From positions 1-64,000 of the forward strand of contig DATKMK010000109.1 in the NCBI GenBank assembly GCA_035541895.1: a stretch of 64,000 bases of DNA, written 5' to 3'. The notes below the pieces were generated by a model. The model worked only from the letters and a program-made list of their open reading frames with translations, was not told the origin of the DNA and made no database searches. Shown one piece after another: positions 1-6,872 of this stretch (position 1 is the first letter of the stretch; each line of letters begins with the position of its first letter). Source of the DNA: DATKMK01 sp035541895 (GTDB lineage: Bacteria; Desulfobacterota; Binatia; HRBIN30; JACQVA1). Position numbers and translations under genes: made by a program.

Positions 1-252
1 CTGGTCGACGGCAATGGGGTTCAGCCGACGCGCATCGGCGAGTTGCCGGCGCAGCTCGCGGGCATCATCGCGACCAACGTCAACGTGCAGTCGCTCGCTG
101 TCGAGGCGGCGCTCAGCGGCAAGCGCGAGCACGTGTATCACGCGGCAATGCTCGATCCGCACACCGCCGCCGAGCTGACGCTCGACGAGATCTGGCGGTT
201 GGTTGACGACTTGCTGGCGGCTCACGGCGAAATTATTCCGCCGCTCCACTGA
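1..252 (+). CDS. Glycoside hydrolase family 4 (alpha-galactosidase/glucosidase type), C-terminal fragment
   Basis: This is the last 83 codons of a gene that begins outside the window, in frame from base 1. The tail contains LVDGNGVQPTRIGELP and TNVNVQSLAVEAAL and ends in a helix of the type LDEIWRLVDDLLAAH. That pattern matches the C-terminus of GH4 enzymes, which use NAD+ and a divalent metal to open glycosidic bonds by a redox mechanism in the cytoplasm. The catalytic N-terminal part is not visible, so the substrate cannot be told. Its TGA shares one base with the start of the next gene (TGATG), suggesting translational coupling. Confidence 0.8.
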   Translation: MVDGNGVQPTRIGELPAQLAGIIATNVNVQSLAVEAALSGKREHVYHAAMLDPHTAAELTLDEIWRLVDDLLAAHGEIIPPLH

Positions 253-1133
253 TGATCTTCGAGGCGATCGATCACATCATCATCGCGGTCGCCGATCTCG
301 ATGCAGCGACCACGAACTACCGCTCGCTGCTCGGCCGTGCTCCGTCTTGGCGCGGCGTGCATCCGAGCTACGGAACACACAACACCCTGTTTCGCCTCGA
401 CAACACCTACATCGAACTGCTCGCAGCAACGCCGAAGGCCGCGTCGCCGTTCGCCGAAATGGTTCGCGAGGCACTGGGCGATCGCAACGAGCGACCGTTC
501 GGATTGGCCTTGGCGGTCGCCGACACGCGGGCCGCGGCGAATTTTCTGCGCGGCCGCGGACTCCGGGTCGCCGAGCCGGCCGACGGTGAAGGTGTCGATC
601 AGCGCAGCGGCCGGCGCCGAACCTGGCGCAACGCCTTCATCGATCCGGCGACGGCTGGCGGCCTTCGCCTGTTGCTGATTCAGCACACGTCCCCACCCCA
701 TCTGCTGCCGCGCGCCTTGAGCGTCGCGGATGAGACGTCGGTAGCGATCGGCGTGGATCATGTCGTCATCTTCACCAGCGAGATCAATGCAACCCTACGC
801 CTGTGGTGTGGCACGCTCGACGTTCCGGAGCGCTGGCGCCGCGACCTTCCCGAGCGCGGCACCCGCAACGTCGGCCTCGAATTGGCCGGACTTACCATCG
901 AGTGCATCATGCGGACGGATCAGAGCGCCGGGGTGGTCGCCGACCGCTTCTGGGGACTGGCGTATTCCGTGCTCAATCTCGAACAGGCGGTGGGGCGCTG
1001 CCGGGCGGAGGGGTTCGAGATCGATAACCCGCGAACGGGACTCGCGCCGGGCACCCACGTCGCGACGGTTCGCTGGCGTGGGACGCCGACGCTTCTGATT
1101 CAACGCAACCTTACTGCCCCATCAAGCGCGTGA
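252..1133 (+). CDS. VOC/glyoxalase-like protein, two modules
   Basis: A protein of 293 residues starting IDHIIIAVADLDAA, the usual first strand of a vicinal-oxygen-chelate (VOC) fold. A second module begins near residue 166 with VGIDHVVIF-like sequence (IGVDHVVIFTSEIN), so the protein is a tandem VOC, as in the Glyoxalase_3-like family. VOC proteins are metal-dependent lyases, dioxygenases or isomerases, or binding proteins; the reaction cannot be assigned here. The ATG overlaps the stop of the GH4 gene by one base. The 3' end overlaps the convergent SDR gene by 23 bases. Confidence 0.8.
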   Translation: MIFEAIDHIIIAVADLDAATTNYRSLLGRAPSWRGVHPSYGTHNTLFRLDNTYIELLAATPKAASPFAEMVREALGDRNERPFGLALAVADTRAAANFLRGRGLRVAEPADGEGVDQRSGRRRTWRNAFIDPATAGGLRLLLIQHTSPPHLLPRALSVADETSVAIGVDHVVIFTSEINATLRLWCGTLDVPERWRRDLPERGTRNVGLELAGLTIECIMRTDQSAGVVADRFWGLAYSVLNLEQAVGRCRAEGFEIDNPRTGLAPGTHVATVRWRGTPTLLIQRNLTAPSSA

Positions 1134-1890
1134 TCGGTGGGTCGCCAGTGTCCGCGGTGAGGCCGCCGTCGACCACGACCGCAGCGCCGGTCACGAACGA
1201 CGCATCGTCCGACGCCAGGAACGCCACCACCGCCGCTACTTCTTCCGGACGCCCGATGCGACCCATCGGCACGCGCGCGGCATACTCAGCGCCTGCCTTC
1301 GGCATCGCGAGCACCGGCGCCAGCAACGGTGTCTCGATCGGGCCCGGACACACGCAGTTGACGCGAATGTTGTCGCGCGCGTGATCGAGCGCGACCGTGC
1401 GGGTGAGATTGACGACGCCGCCTTTGGCCGCATTGTAAGCGACCAACCCTTGATCGCCGAATAGGCCCGAGATCGAGGCCGTATTCACGATCGCGCCGCC
1501 ACCGGCGCGTCGGAGATGCGGAATGGCGAACTTGCAACCGTAGAACACCGCCGACAAATCCACGTCAATCACACGCCTCCACGCATCGATGTCGAGATCG
1601 GGCGCCGTGCCGAAGACACCGATCCCGGCGTTGTTGAAGACGATGTGCAGCGCGCCGCAGCGATCGACTGCGGTTTGCATCAAGCTCTCGACCTGTGTCG
1701 GGTCGGCGACGTCGAGGCGCACGAAAGCTGCGGCGTTGAGTTCGGTCGCGAGCGCGGTGCCGGCGTCTTGGTTCAGGTCGCCGAGCACGAGCCGTGCGCC
1801 TTCACGAGCCAGCCGCCGCGCCGTCGCGGCGCCGATCCCCGATGCGGCGCCGGTAATCACGGCAACCTTGCGTGCAAATCGATCCGCCAT
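1111..1890 (-). CDS. SDR family oxidoreductase
   Basis: A classical short-chain dehydrogenase/reductase of about 259 residues. It shows the NAD(P) motif TGAASGIG near the N-terminus, NNAG in the middle, a catalytic Ser in NTASISG and the YNAAK (YxxxK) pair, followed by the CPGPIETPL loop. The start is placed at MADRFARK because GGAGGT lies four bases upstream; a longer reading adds 13 residues without a ribosome site. The substrate is unknown; the family acts on alcohols, ketones and 3-oxoacyl thioesters. Its 3' end overlaps the convergent VOC gene. Confidence 0.88.
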   Translation of the reverse strand: MADRFARKVAVITGAASGIGAATARRLAREGARLVLGDLNQDAGTALATELNAAAFVRLDVADPTQVESLMQTAVDRCGALHIVFNNAGIGVFGTAPDLDIDAWRRVIDVDLSAVFYGCKFAIPHLRRAGGGAIVNTASISGLFGDQGLVAYNAAKGGVVNLTRTVALDHARDNIRVNCVCPGPIETPLLAPVLAMPKAGAEYAARVPMGRIGRPEEVAAVVAFLASDDASFVTGAAVVVDGGLTADTGDPPITRLMGQ

Positions 1891-1964
1891 GTGACCTCCG
1901 CTGCGGCCGTTGATTACTGCGGAGGACACTAGCCGTCAAATTCCGACGATGAACGGTCACCGAG

Positions 1965-1992
1965 CCCTGGGGGAGCCGATTCTCCCCCAGGG
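1965..1992. other. Perfect 11-bp stem-loop upstream of the SDR gene
   Basis: Bases 1965-1975 (CCCTGGGGGAG) pair perfectly with 1982-1992 across a 6-base loop. It lies between the 68-residue membrane-protein gene and the SDR gene, both on the minus strand. There is no T-run on either side, so it may be a weak or Rho-assisted terminator or an RNA processing signal. Confidence 0.5.
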
Positions 1993-2013
1993 CAGTCACG
2001 GAGCCGGCGTGAA

Positions 2014-2220
2014 TCACGCCGGGTTGAGTTTCAATTCTGCTCGGCCCCCTTCGACCACGCGGAGCGCCGGACGATATGGGCGTGCGGCGGTCAAGGTCTT
2101 GTACACGAGCAATCCAATCGGCACTGCGGCCGCAGCCGCCGCGACAGCGGGAAGTACCCACGCGGCGACTGCAACGGTGAGTGCCGGTACGAACGGTGTC
2201 TGCACGGCACACCACAACAT
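2014..2220 (-). CDS. Small hydrophobic hypothetical protein
   Basis: A 68-residue protein starting MLWCAVQTPF. Residues 2-45 are almost entirely hydrophobic (Ala/Val/Leu), enough for one long or two short membrane segments, and the tail is basic then polar. The ATG at 2220 is preferred because GGGGGTGAT lies just upstream; a TTG five codons earlier is possible. I do not recognise the family. The gene sits between two strong hairpins, in a series of small minus-strand genes next to an XRE regulator. Confidence 0.5.
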   Translation of the reverse strand: MLWCAVQTPFVPALTVAVAAWVLPAVAAAAAAVPIGLLVYKTLTAARPYRPALRVVEGGRAELKLNPA

Positions 2221-2246
2221 TAGGATCACCCCCAATCACTTTCTCG

Positions 2247-2271
2247 CTCCCCGCCGTCTGGCGGCGGGGAG
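2247..2271. other. GC-rich stem-loop between XRE gene and small membrane gene
   Basis: CTCCCCGCCG at 2247-2256 pairs perfectly with 2262-2271 across a 5-base loop. It begins 19 bases past the stop of the XRE gene, so a terminator role is plausible, but no U-tract follows on the minus strand. Confidence 0.5.
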
Positions 2272-2289
2272 GCTCGAATCACACTGCGG

Positions 2290-2559
2290 TCAGTAGCCGA
2301 CGGCCGCGCGCAACGGCGTACCGTTCCGCGATTCCGCCAACTGCATCGCCATCGGATCCGGGCCCGCTAGGAACCACTCCATGGGGCGGCCGGTATACTG
2401 CGCGATGCGGTACAGCACTTCCGTCGACGGCACGCGGCCGTTGAGGTAGTTGTAGAGCGCCGACAGGCTGACGCCGATGTCGTACGCGAACGCCTTCGGT
2501 TCATCCGCCACTACCTCTCGCAACCGCCGCGCGACCAACTGTGCATCGATCTGTGACAT
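2290..2559 (-). CDS. XRE-family HTH transcriptional regulator
   Basis: An 89-residue DNA-binding protein. Residues about 7-60 form a Cro/C1-type helix-turn-helix, with FAYDIGVSLSALYNYLNGRV as the turn and recognition helix and VLYRIAQYTGRPMEWFL as the following helices. The start at MSQIDAQ is fixed by a strong AGGAGGAGGA site upstream; a reading 32 residues longer lacks support. It has no sensor domain, so it may act as a small repressor. It lies downstream of a 62-residue reading frame and a long-stem terminator that could act as an attenuator for it. Confidence 0.82.
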   Translation of the reverse strand: MSQIDAQLVARRLREVVADEPKAFAYDIGVSLSALYNYLNGRVPSTEVLYRIAQYTGRPMEWFLAGPDPMAMQLAESRNGTPLRAAVGY

Positions 2560-2655
2560 GGTCTCCTCCTCCTTGCTCGTCGCCCCAATTTCGGTGCGCC
2601 CTCGCCGGCCGGTCGAGTACGCGTTTCCGAGCCCTCCGTGGCGTGCAGAGGGCAA

Positions 2656-2696
2656 ATAAAAAGGCCACCGGGTCTCTCTCCCGGTGGCCTTTTTAT
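2656..2696 (-). terminator. Long-stem intrinsic terminator, usable on both strands
   Basis: A 17-bp perfect stem (2656-2672 with 2680-2696) and a 7-base loop. The GC core GGCCACCGGG is flanked by A5 and T5, so each strand reads as stem plus U-run. On the minus strand it follows the 62-residue gene and precedes the XRE gene. A third copy of the stem core lies at 2741-2750, inside the end of the 62-residue gene. Confidence 0.9.
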
Positions 2697-2717
2697 CCGC
2701 AAAGGGTTTTGGTTCTT

Positions 2718-2906
2718 TTATGGTTCCCCCCTCTTGGGATGGCCACCGGGCACTTCACTCGGGTTAATCTTGGCGGTTACCGGCGTACCCAGCATCGCCA
2801 CGACGCCCGAGCGCGACGCCACGGCGCTCACGTGCCAGAGGCACGTGCCCGCGCGCAGGTCTCGTCGCGCCTTGGCTTGATCGCTATGGAATGCGTTGAT
2901 CCGCAT
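2718..2906 (-). CDS. Small hypothetical protein, possible leader peptide
   Basis: A 62-residue frame starting MRINAFHSDQAKARR. An AAGGA site lies four bases before the ATG (GTGAAGGACCCGATG). The protein is rich in Arg, Ala and Val, has no clear membrane segment, and ends PSEVPGGHPKRGEP. I recognise no family. Its stop is 22 bases before a strong terminator, and codons near its end contain CCCGGTGGCC, identical to the 3' arm of that terminator. It could be a real small protein or a leader controlling the downstream XRE gene. Confidence 0.45.
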   Translation of the reverse strand: MRINAFHSDQAKARRDLRAGTCLWHVSAVASRSGVVAMLGTPVTAKINPSEVPGGHPKRGEP

Positions 2907-3065
2907 CGGGTCCTTCACACTTTCAACTAAGGTTGAGAGCAATAAGCCATAGCGCCACCGCGATTGCAAGGCGAATCTTTGCACAATCGTAGAAGGCGCG
3001 GCATCGCTTCCTCCGCCGTGAGCCCGCGCCACCCGTATGCTATAGCTCGCCGTGGTACGGGGCGG

Positions 3066-4178
3066 ATGCACAAGCTGCGGGTGGGAATTCTGTTCGGTGG
3101 CCGATCGAGCGAGCACGAGATCTCGTTGCGTTCGGCGCGCTCGGTCGTCCAGGCACTCGATCGCACGCGATTCGCTGCGACGCTGATCGGCATCGATCAT
3201 CACGGTCGCTGGCATGTGCTCGACGAGCCGCAATTCCTCGCGCTCACCAATGTGGCGCTTCCGGCGCTCGGCGATGGCGGTCCCGAAGTGTTGCTGCCGC
3301 CGGTGCCCTCCTCCGGGGAACTCATCGACCTCACGCCGCGTGCCCCCATCGATCGACTCGATGTCGTCTTCCCTGTCTTGCACGGTACCCTGGGCGAAGA
3401 CGGCACCGTGCAAGGCTTGCTCGAACTCGCGGACATTCCGTACGTCGGAGCCGGGGTACTGGGCTCGGCCGTCGCAATGGACAAAGACGTTCAGAAGCGG
3501 CTGCTGCGCGACGCACGGATTCCGATCGTGCCGTTCATCGCCGCAACCCAGTCCGCGTGGCAAAGCGATCCGGAAGACATCCGTCACGCAGCTTCGAAGC
3601 TGGGATATCCACTGTTCGTCAAGCCGGCCAACGCCGGTTCATCGGTGGGTGTGGCGAAGGTACGCGCCGCCACGGAACTCGACGACGCCGTTGTCGCAGC
3701 GTTCGCATATGATCTGAAGATCTTGATCGAGAAAGGCATCGACGCACGCGAGATCGAGTGCTCGGTGCTAGGGAACGAACATCCCGAGGCGTCGCTGCCC
3801 GGCGAGGTCTGTCCGCACGCGGACTTCTATTCGTACGAGGCGAAGTACGTCGACGAGCACGGCGCCACGTTTCGGATTCCGGCGCCGCTCGACGAGTCGC
3901 AAACGATCGCGGTGCGCGAGCTGGCCATCCGCACCTTTCGAGTGTTGGAGTGCGAGGGCATGGCGCGTGTGGACTTCTTTCTCGATCGTGTCACTGGAAC
4001 AATCTACGTCAACGAGATCAACAGCATCCCCGGATTCACGAATATCAGCGTCTACCCCAAGCTGTGGGAAATCTCCGGGCTCTCGTATACGGATCTGATC
4101 TCCAGACTTCTCGATCTGGCAATCGAGCGGCATGCTCGCCGGCGGCAACGGCAGACGGTGTATCGACCGAAGACCTGA
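3066..4178 (+). CDS. ddl: D-alanine--D-alanine ligase
   Basis: An ATP-grasp ligase of 370 residues that joins two D-Ala molecules for peptidoglycan precursors in the cytoplasm. Visible motifs are GILFGGRSSEHEISL at the N-terminus, HGTLGEDGTVQGLLE, the ATP-binding FVKPANAGSSVGV segment, ARVDFF, and the C-terminal NEINSIPGFT Mg-binding loop. Length fits the longer Ddl enzymes. The ATG before HKLRVGILFGG is chosen from homology; a reading with 34 more residues is basic and unlike Ddl. It converges on aroQ with only six bases between the stops. Confidence 0.95.
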   Translation: MHKLRVGILFGGRSSEHEISLRSARSVVQALDRTRFAATLIGIDHHGRWHVLDEPQFLALTNVALPALGDGGPEVLLPPVPSSGELIDLTPRAPIDRLDVVFPVLHGTLGEDGTVQGLLELADIPYVGAGVLGSAVAMDKDVQKRLLRDARIPIVPFIAATQSAWQSDPEDIRHAASKLGYPLFVKPANAGSSVGVAKVRAATELDDAVVAAFAYDLKILIEKGIDAREIECSVLGNEHPEASLPGEVCPHADFYSYEAKYVDEHGATFRIPAPLDESQTIAVRELAIRTFRVLECEGMARVDFFLDRVTGTIYVNEINSIPGFTNISVYPKLWEISGLSYTDLISRLLDLAIERHARRRQRQTVYRPKT

Positions 4179-4184
4179 TGCGAG

Positions 4185-4676
4185 TTAGCGTGCGGCCGTC
4201 CGCCGCTCGATTTCGCCGACCAACGCACGCAGACCGAGCAGATAGCTGTCGCCGCCGAAGCCCAAGATCTGTCCCGCCGCCACCGGTGCAATCAGCGAGC
4301 GATGACGAAACTCCTCGCGCCGGTGAACATTCGACAGATGTACTTCGACCGTTGGGAGATCTACCGCCAGCAGCGCATCACGCAGCGCGATGCTGGTGTG
4401 CGTATAGGCGCCGGGATTGATCAGAATGCCGTCGACCGTGTCACGCGCCCGCTGAATTCGATCAACCAGGGCGCCTTCGCTGTTCGACTGAAAGGATTCG
4501 AGACCGACGTGGAGTTCCACGGCCAGCTTCCGCAGCCGTCGTTCGATACTCGACAACGTCTCGCCACCGTACACCGCCGGCTCACGCGTGCCGATGAGAT
4601 TCAGGTTCGGGCCGTGCACCACGAGGATGCGGCGGCCGCCGGCTGTCCGCGCGCGGGGGCGCCGTTTCACCGGCAT
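4185..4676 (-). CDS. aroQ: 3-dehydroquinate dehydratase, type II
   Basis: A 163-residue type II dehydroquinase of the shikimate pathway, a cytoplasmic dodecamer in known cases. The motif GPNLNLIGTREPAVYG carries the catalytic Tyr; NPGAYTHTS and EVHLSN form the active site, with a catalytic His in THTS. About 15 N-terminal residues are extra and basic. It starts nine bases after the stop of the Thr/Pro-rich secreted gene, with a GAGGAT site, so it may be read from that upstream transcript. aroK and aroB lie further upstream on the same strand. Confidence 0.94.
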   Translation of the reverse strand: MPVKRRPRARTAGGRRILVVHGPNLNLIGTREPAVYGGETLSSIERRLRKLAVELHVGLESFQSNSEGALVDRIQRARDTVDGILINPGAYTHTSIALRDALLAVDLPTVEVHLSNVHRREEFRHRSLIAPVAAGQILGFGGDSYLLGLRALVGEIERRTAAR

Positions 4677-4685
4677 CTCATCCTC

Positions 4686-6776
4686 TCATCCTCGCCGTTC
4701 GCGTCGGCGTCGAGCCCACAGAACCAGCGCCGGAATTGCAAGCCAGGATAGACTCGGGGGTGCCGGCGCACTACCGGGTACCGCGCAACCACCGCCACCA
4801 CCGCCACCAGCCGGCGGCGTGGTCGGCGTGAACGTGTTGGGAGCCGTCCGCGTCGGCTTGTGGGTCGCCGTGCCGGTGAACGTTGGCGTCCCCGTCGGCG
4901 TATTCCCGGTCACCGTCACCGACGGCGTCCGCGTCGGAGATTGCGTTCGCGTGAACGACGGCGTGATCGTCGGACTGTCGGTCGGTGTCGCGCTCGGCTG
5001 ACCGGTCGCGGTTACGGTCGAGATGGGCCGATGCGTCGAGGTCGCGCGCGGCGTAACCGTGATCGTCCCGGTTTCGGTGGGCGTCGCGGTTGGCTTCAGC
5101 GTTCGCGTTGATGTCGGTGTCTCGGTTGGTGTGTCGGTGAACGTCGGCACGCTGGTCGCGGTGAAGCGACGCGTGAAGGTTGGAATCGGCGTCAGCGTTT
5201 CGGTCGGCGTCGCGCTCGACGTGGGGACGAAGGTGTCGGTCGGCGTAGGCGTGACGGTCGGCGTCCCGGTTTCCGTGGGCGTGCCGGAGAAGGTCGGCGA
5301 CTGCGTCGGCGTCCGCGTGTGCGTGTCGGTCGGAGTCACCGTGGGCGTATCGCTGGGAGTTGGCGTAGCCGTCTCGGTCGGCGTGGGAGTTTGCGATGCG
5401 GTGACGGTCTTCGTGATGGTATTCACGGCGGTACGCGTCGGCGAGAGCGTACGCGTCCCGGTTGGGGTTGGTGTCGGCGTCGGCGTGTCGGTCGGCGTGC
5501 TGGTAGCCGGGGCCTGCGCCAGGACGTTGAGTGTGTAGAAACACAGACTCTGCTTGCCCGTCTGGTCGGTCGCTGAGAACGTGATCACTTGCGCACCGGC
5601 GTCGTCGACGGTCGGCGTCCAGGAGAAACTGCTGCTGACGGGGTTGCCCGCGGTCGGCAAGGCGGGACTGAGCGCGGCTCCCTCGGGCAGGCCGGCAACG
5701 TTCAACGTCACGGTATCGCCGACATCGGCATCGACCGCACCGACCTCGAAGCTCAATTCATCGTTGGCGACCACCGTCAACGTGGTTCCACACGCCGGCT
5801 GCAATGGGCTTCCGAATTGGGGCTCGATCCCGGCTGATAGCGGCACCAACTGGATGAAGAAATCAACCGCAACGGTCGCCGCAACGACTCCGCTGTTGGG
5901 GTCCGATTCCTCAATGGTCACCTGCGTGGAATAGAGGGTGTTGAGCCCCGCCTGCACGGTCGCGCCGTTCGTGTCCCAGGTGTAGACCCCGGTGGTTGCA
6001 TCGATCGTCGCCGCGTGAAGGGCGTTCGGCGGACCGGGTTGAAAGAACATCACACCCATGCCGGCGGCTTCATCCGACGTCGAAAGCCGAAACTGCAATG
6101 AGTTGTCGTCAACATCGAATCCCGGCACGGTGAAGGAACAGATGCTGTTGACCTTGCAGCGCACGATCGGCGGTAGTGCGCTCACCGGCGAGCTGTCCCC
6201 GGTACCGACGATCACGGTGGTCGCTACCCGATAGCTGTCGTCCGGATTGTTGATATGCGCGTTGACGCCGTCGGTGGATGAGATTCGACAGCAACTTTCG
6301 GTCGCCGCGGTGTATGAACCGGCTCGCTTGTAGACGTGCGAGATGGTCGTGCGAATCGACGGCAGACTCGACGCATCGATGGCGAGGCCGGACAACGTGT
6401 TGTTGTCAGGGTCGATGGAATTGACGAGATACGCCAGGGGCCCGCGGCTCGAACCCGCCATCGGGCTGCCGTCGCCGAAATCGAATCGCGTACCGCCGAT
6501 GTCTTCGACGATGAGATCGCCGACGCCCGGAAACCCGTCGCTGCTCGTGCATGGCGTGCTCACGAGACCGCTCGGGCTCGCACACCCATAGCCGTCGCGC
6601 CGGAACGCATTCTGAAGCGTGAAATCGATCCGCCCGCCGCCGCCGGGCTTCCAGGAGTAGTGGCCGTAACGAAAGTGCGTGGCATGCGCGGGAGTCGCAA
6701 TCACCAGCGACGCCACCACCGAGACGAACAACCAAGCGGGCCCGCGGCGCCAATCCCTGCTCGACTCTTGTTCCAT
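4686..6776 (-). CDS. Secreted Thr/Pro-rich protein with MYXO-CTERM-like tail
   Basis: An exported protein of 696 residues. The signal peptide ends near PAHATHF. Residues up to about 420 hold Ig-like/cadherin-like folds: a segment FDFGDGSPM suggests a PKD-type repeat, and TGVYTWDTNG plus FSWTPTVDDAGAQVITF suggest putative-Ig repeats. A linker of about 230 residues made of TPT, TPTET and similar units follows. The C-terminus has seven Gly, Cys-Ala, a hydrophobic stretch SLSWLAIPALVLW and then ARRRRERRG, resembling the Cys-dependent sorting signal MYXO-CTERM. A GTG six codons upstream is an alternative start. Confidence 0.8.
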   Translation of the reverse strand: MEQESSRDWRRGPAWLFVSVVASLVIATPAHATHFRYGHYSWKPGGGGRIDFTLQNAFRRDGYGCASPSGLVSTPCTSSDGFPGVGDLIVEDIGGTRFDFGDGSPMAGSSRGPLAYLVNSIDPDNNTLSGLAIDASSLPSIRTTISHVYKRAGSYTAATESCCRISSTDGVNAHINNPDDSYRVATTVIVGTGDSSPVSALPPIVRCKVNSICSFTVPGFDVDDNSLQFRLSTSDEAAGMGVMFFQPGPPNALHAATIDATTGVYTWDTNGATVQAGLNTLYSTQVTIEESDPNSGVVAATVAVDFFIQLVPLSAGIEPQFGSPLQPACGTTLTVVANDELSFEVGAVDADVGDTVTLNVAGLPEGAALSPALPTAGNPVSSSFSWTPTVDDAGAQVITFSATDQTGKQSLCFYTLNVLAQAPATSTPTDTPTPTPTPTGTRTLSPTRTAVNTITKTVTASQTPTPTETATPTPSDTPTVTPTDTHTRTPTQSPTFSGTPTETGTPTVTPTPTDTFVPTSSATPTETLTPIPTFTRRFTATSVPTFTDTPTETPTSTRTLKPTATPTETGTITVTPRATSTHRPISTVTATGQPSATPTDSPTITPSFTRTQSPTRTPSVTVTGNTPTGTPTFTGTATHKPTRTAPNTFTPTTPPAGGGGGGGCAVPGSAPAPPSLSWLAIPALVLWARRRRERRG
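4815..5512 (-). repeat. Degenerate tandem repeat encoding Thr/Pro linker
   Basis: About 700 bases of short imperfect units encoding TPT, TPTET, TPSDT and related tetra- to hexapeptides. On the plus strand the pattern reads as GTCGGCGT-type repeats, which gives spurious Val/Gly-rich reading frames. Such tracts are prone to length change by slippage. Confidence 0.85.
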
Positions 6777-6826
6777 TCCCCCCACCGCACGCACGCCGAG
6801 TTCTCTCGCATCAGATCGAACGGACG

Positions 6827-6856
6827 AGACGACCGGCCCCCATGGACCGGTCGTCT
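6827..6856. other. 10-bp stem-loop between the two large surface-protein genes
   Basis: AGACGACCGG at 6827-6836 pairs perfectly with 6847-6856 across a 10-base loop. It lies just past the stop of the modular lipoprotein gene. No U-run follows, so it may be a Rho-dependent or processing site, or a partial terminator. Confidence 0.5.
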
Positions 6857-6872
6857 GTGTCCCTCAGTCGCA

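Noticed and set aside
1893..2910. Prophage remnant or integron cassettes
   Set aside because: Only an XRE gene and two small proteins; no integrase, attachment site or phage structural gene is visible.
4815..5512. CRISPR-like array
   Set aside because: The units are short degenerate codon repeats without unique spacers, and they read as Thr/Pro codons in frame.
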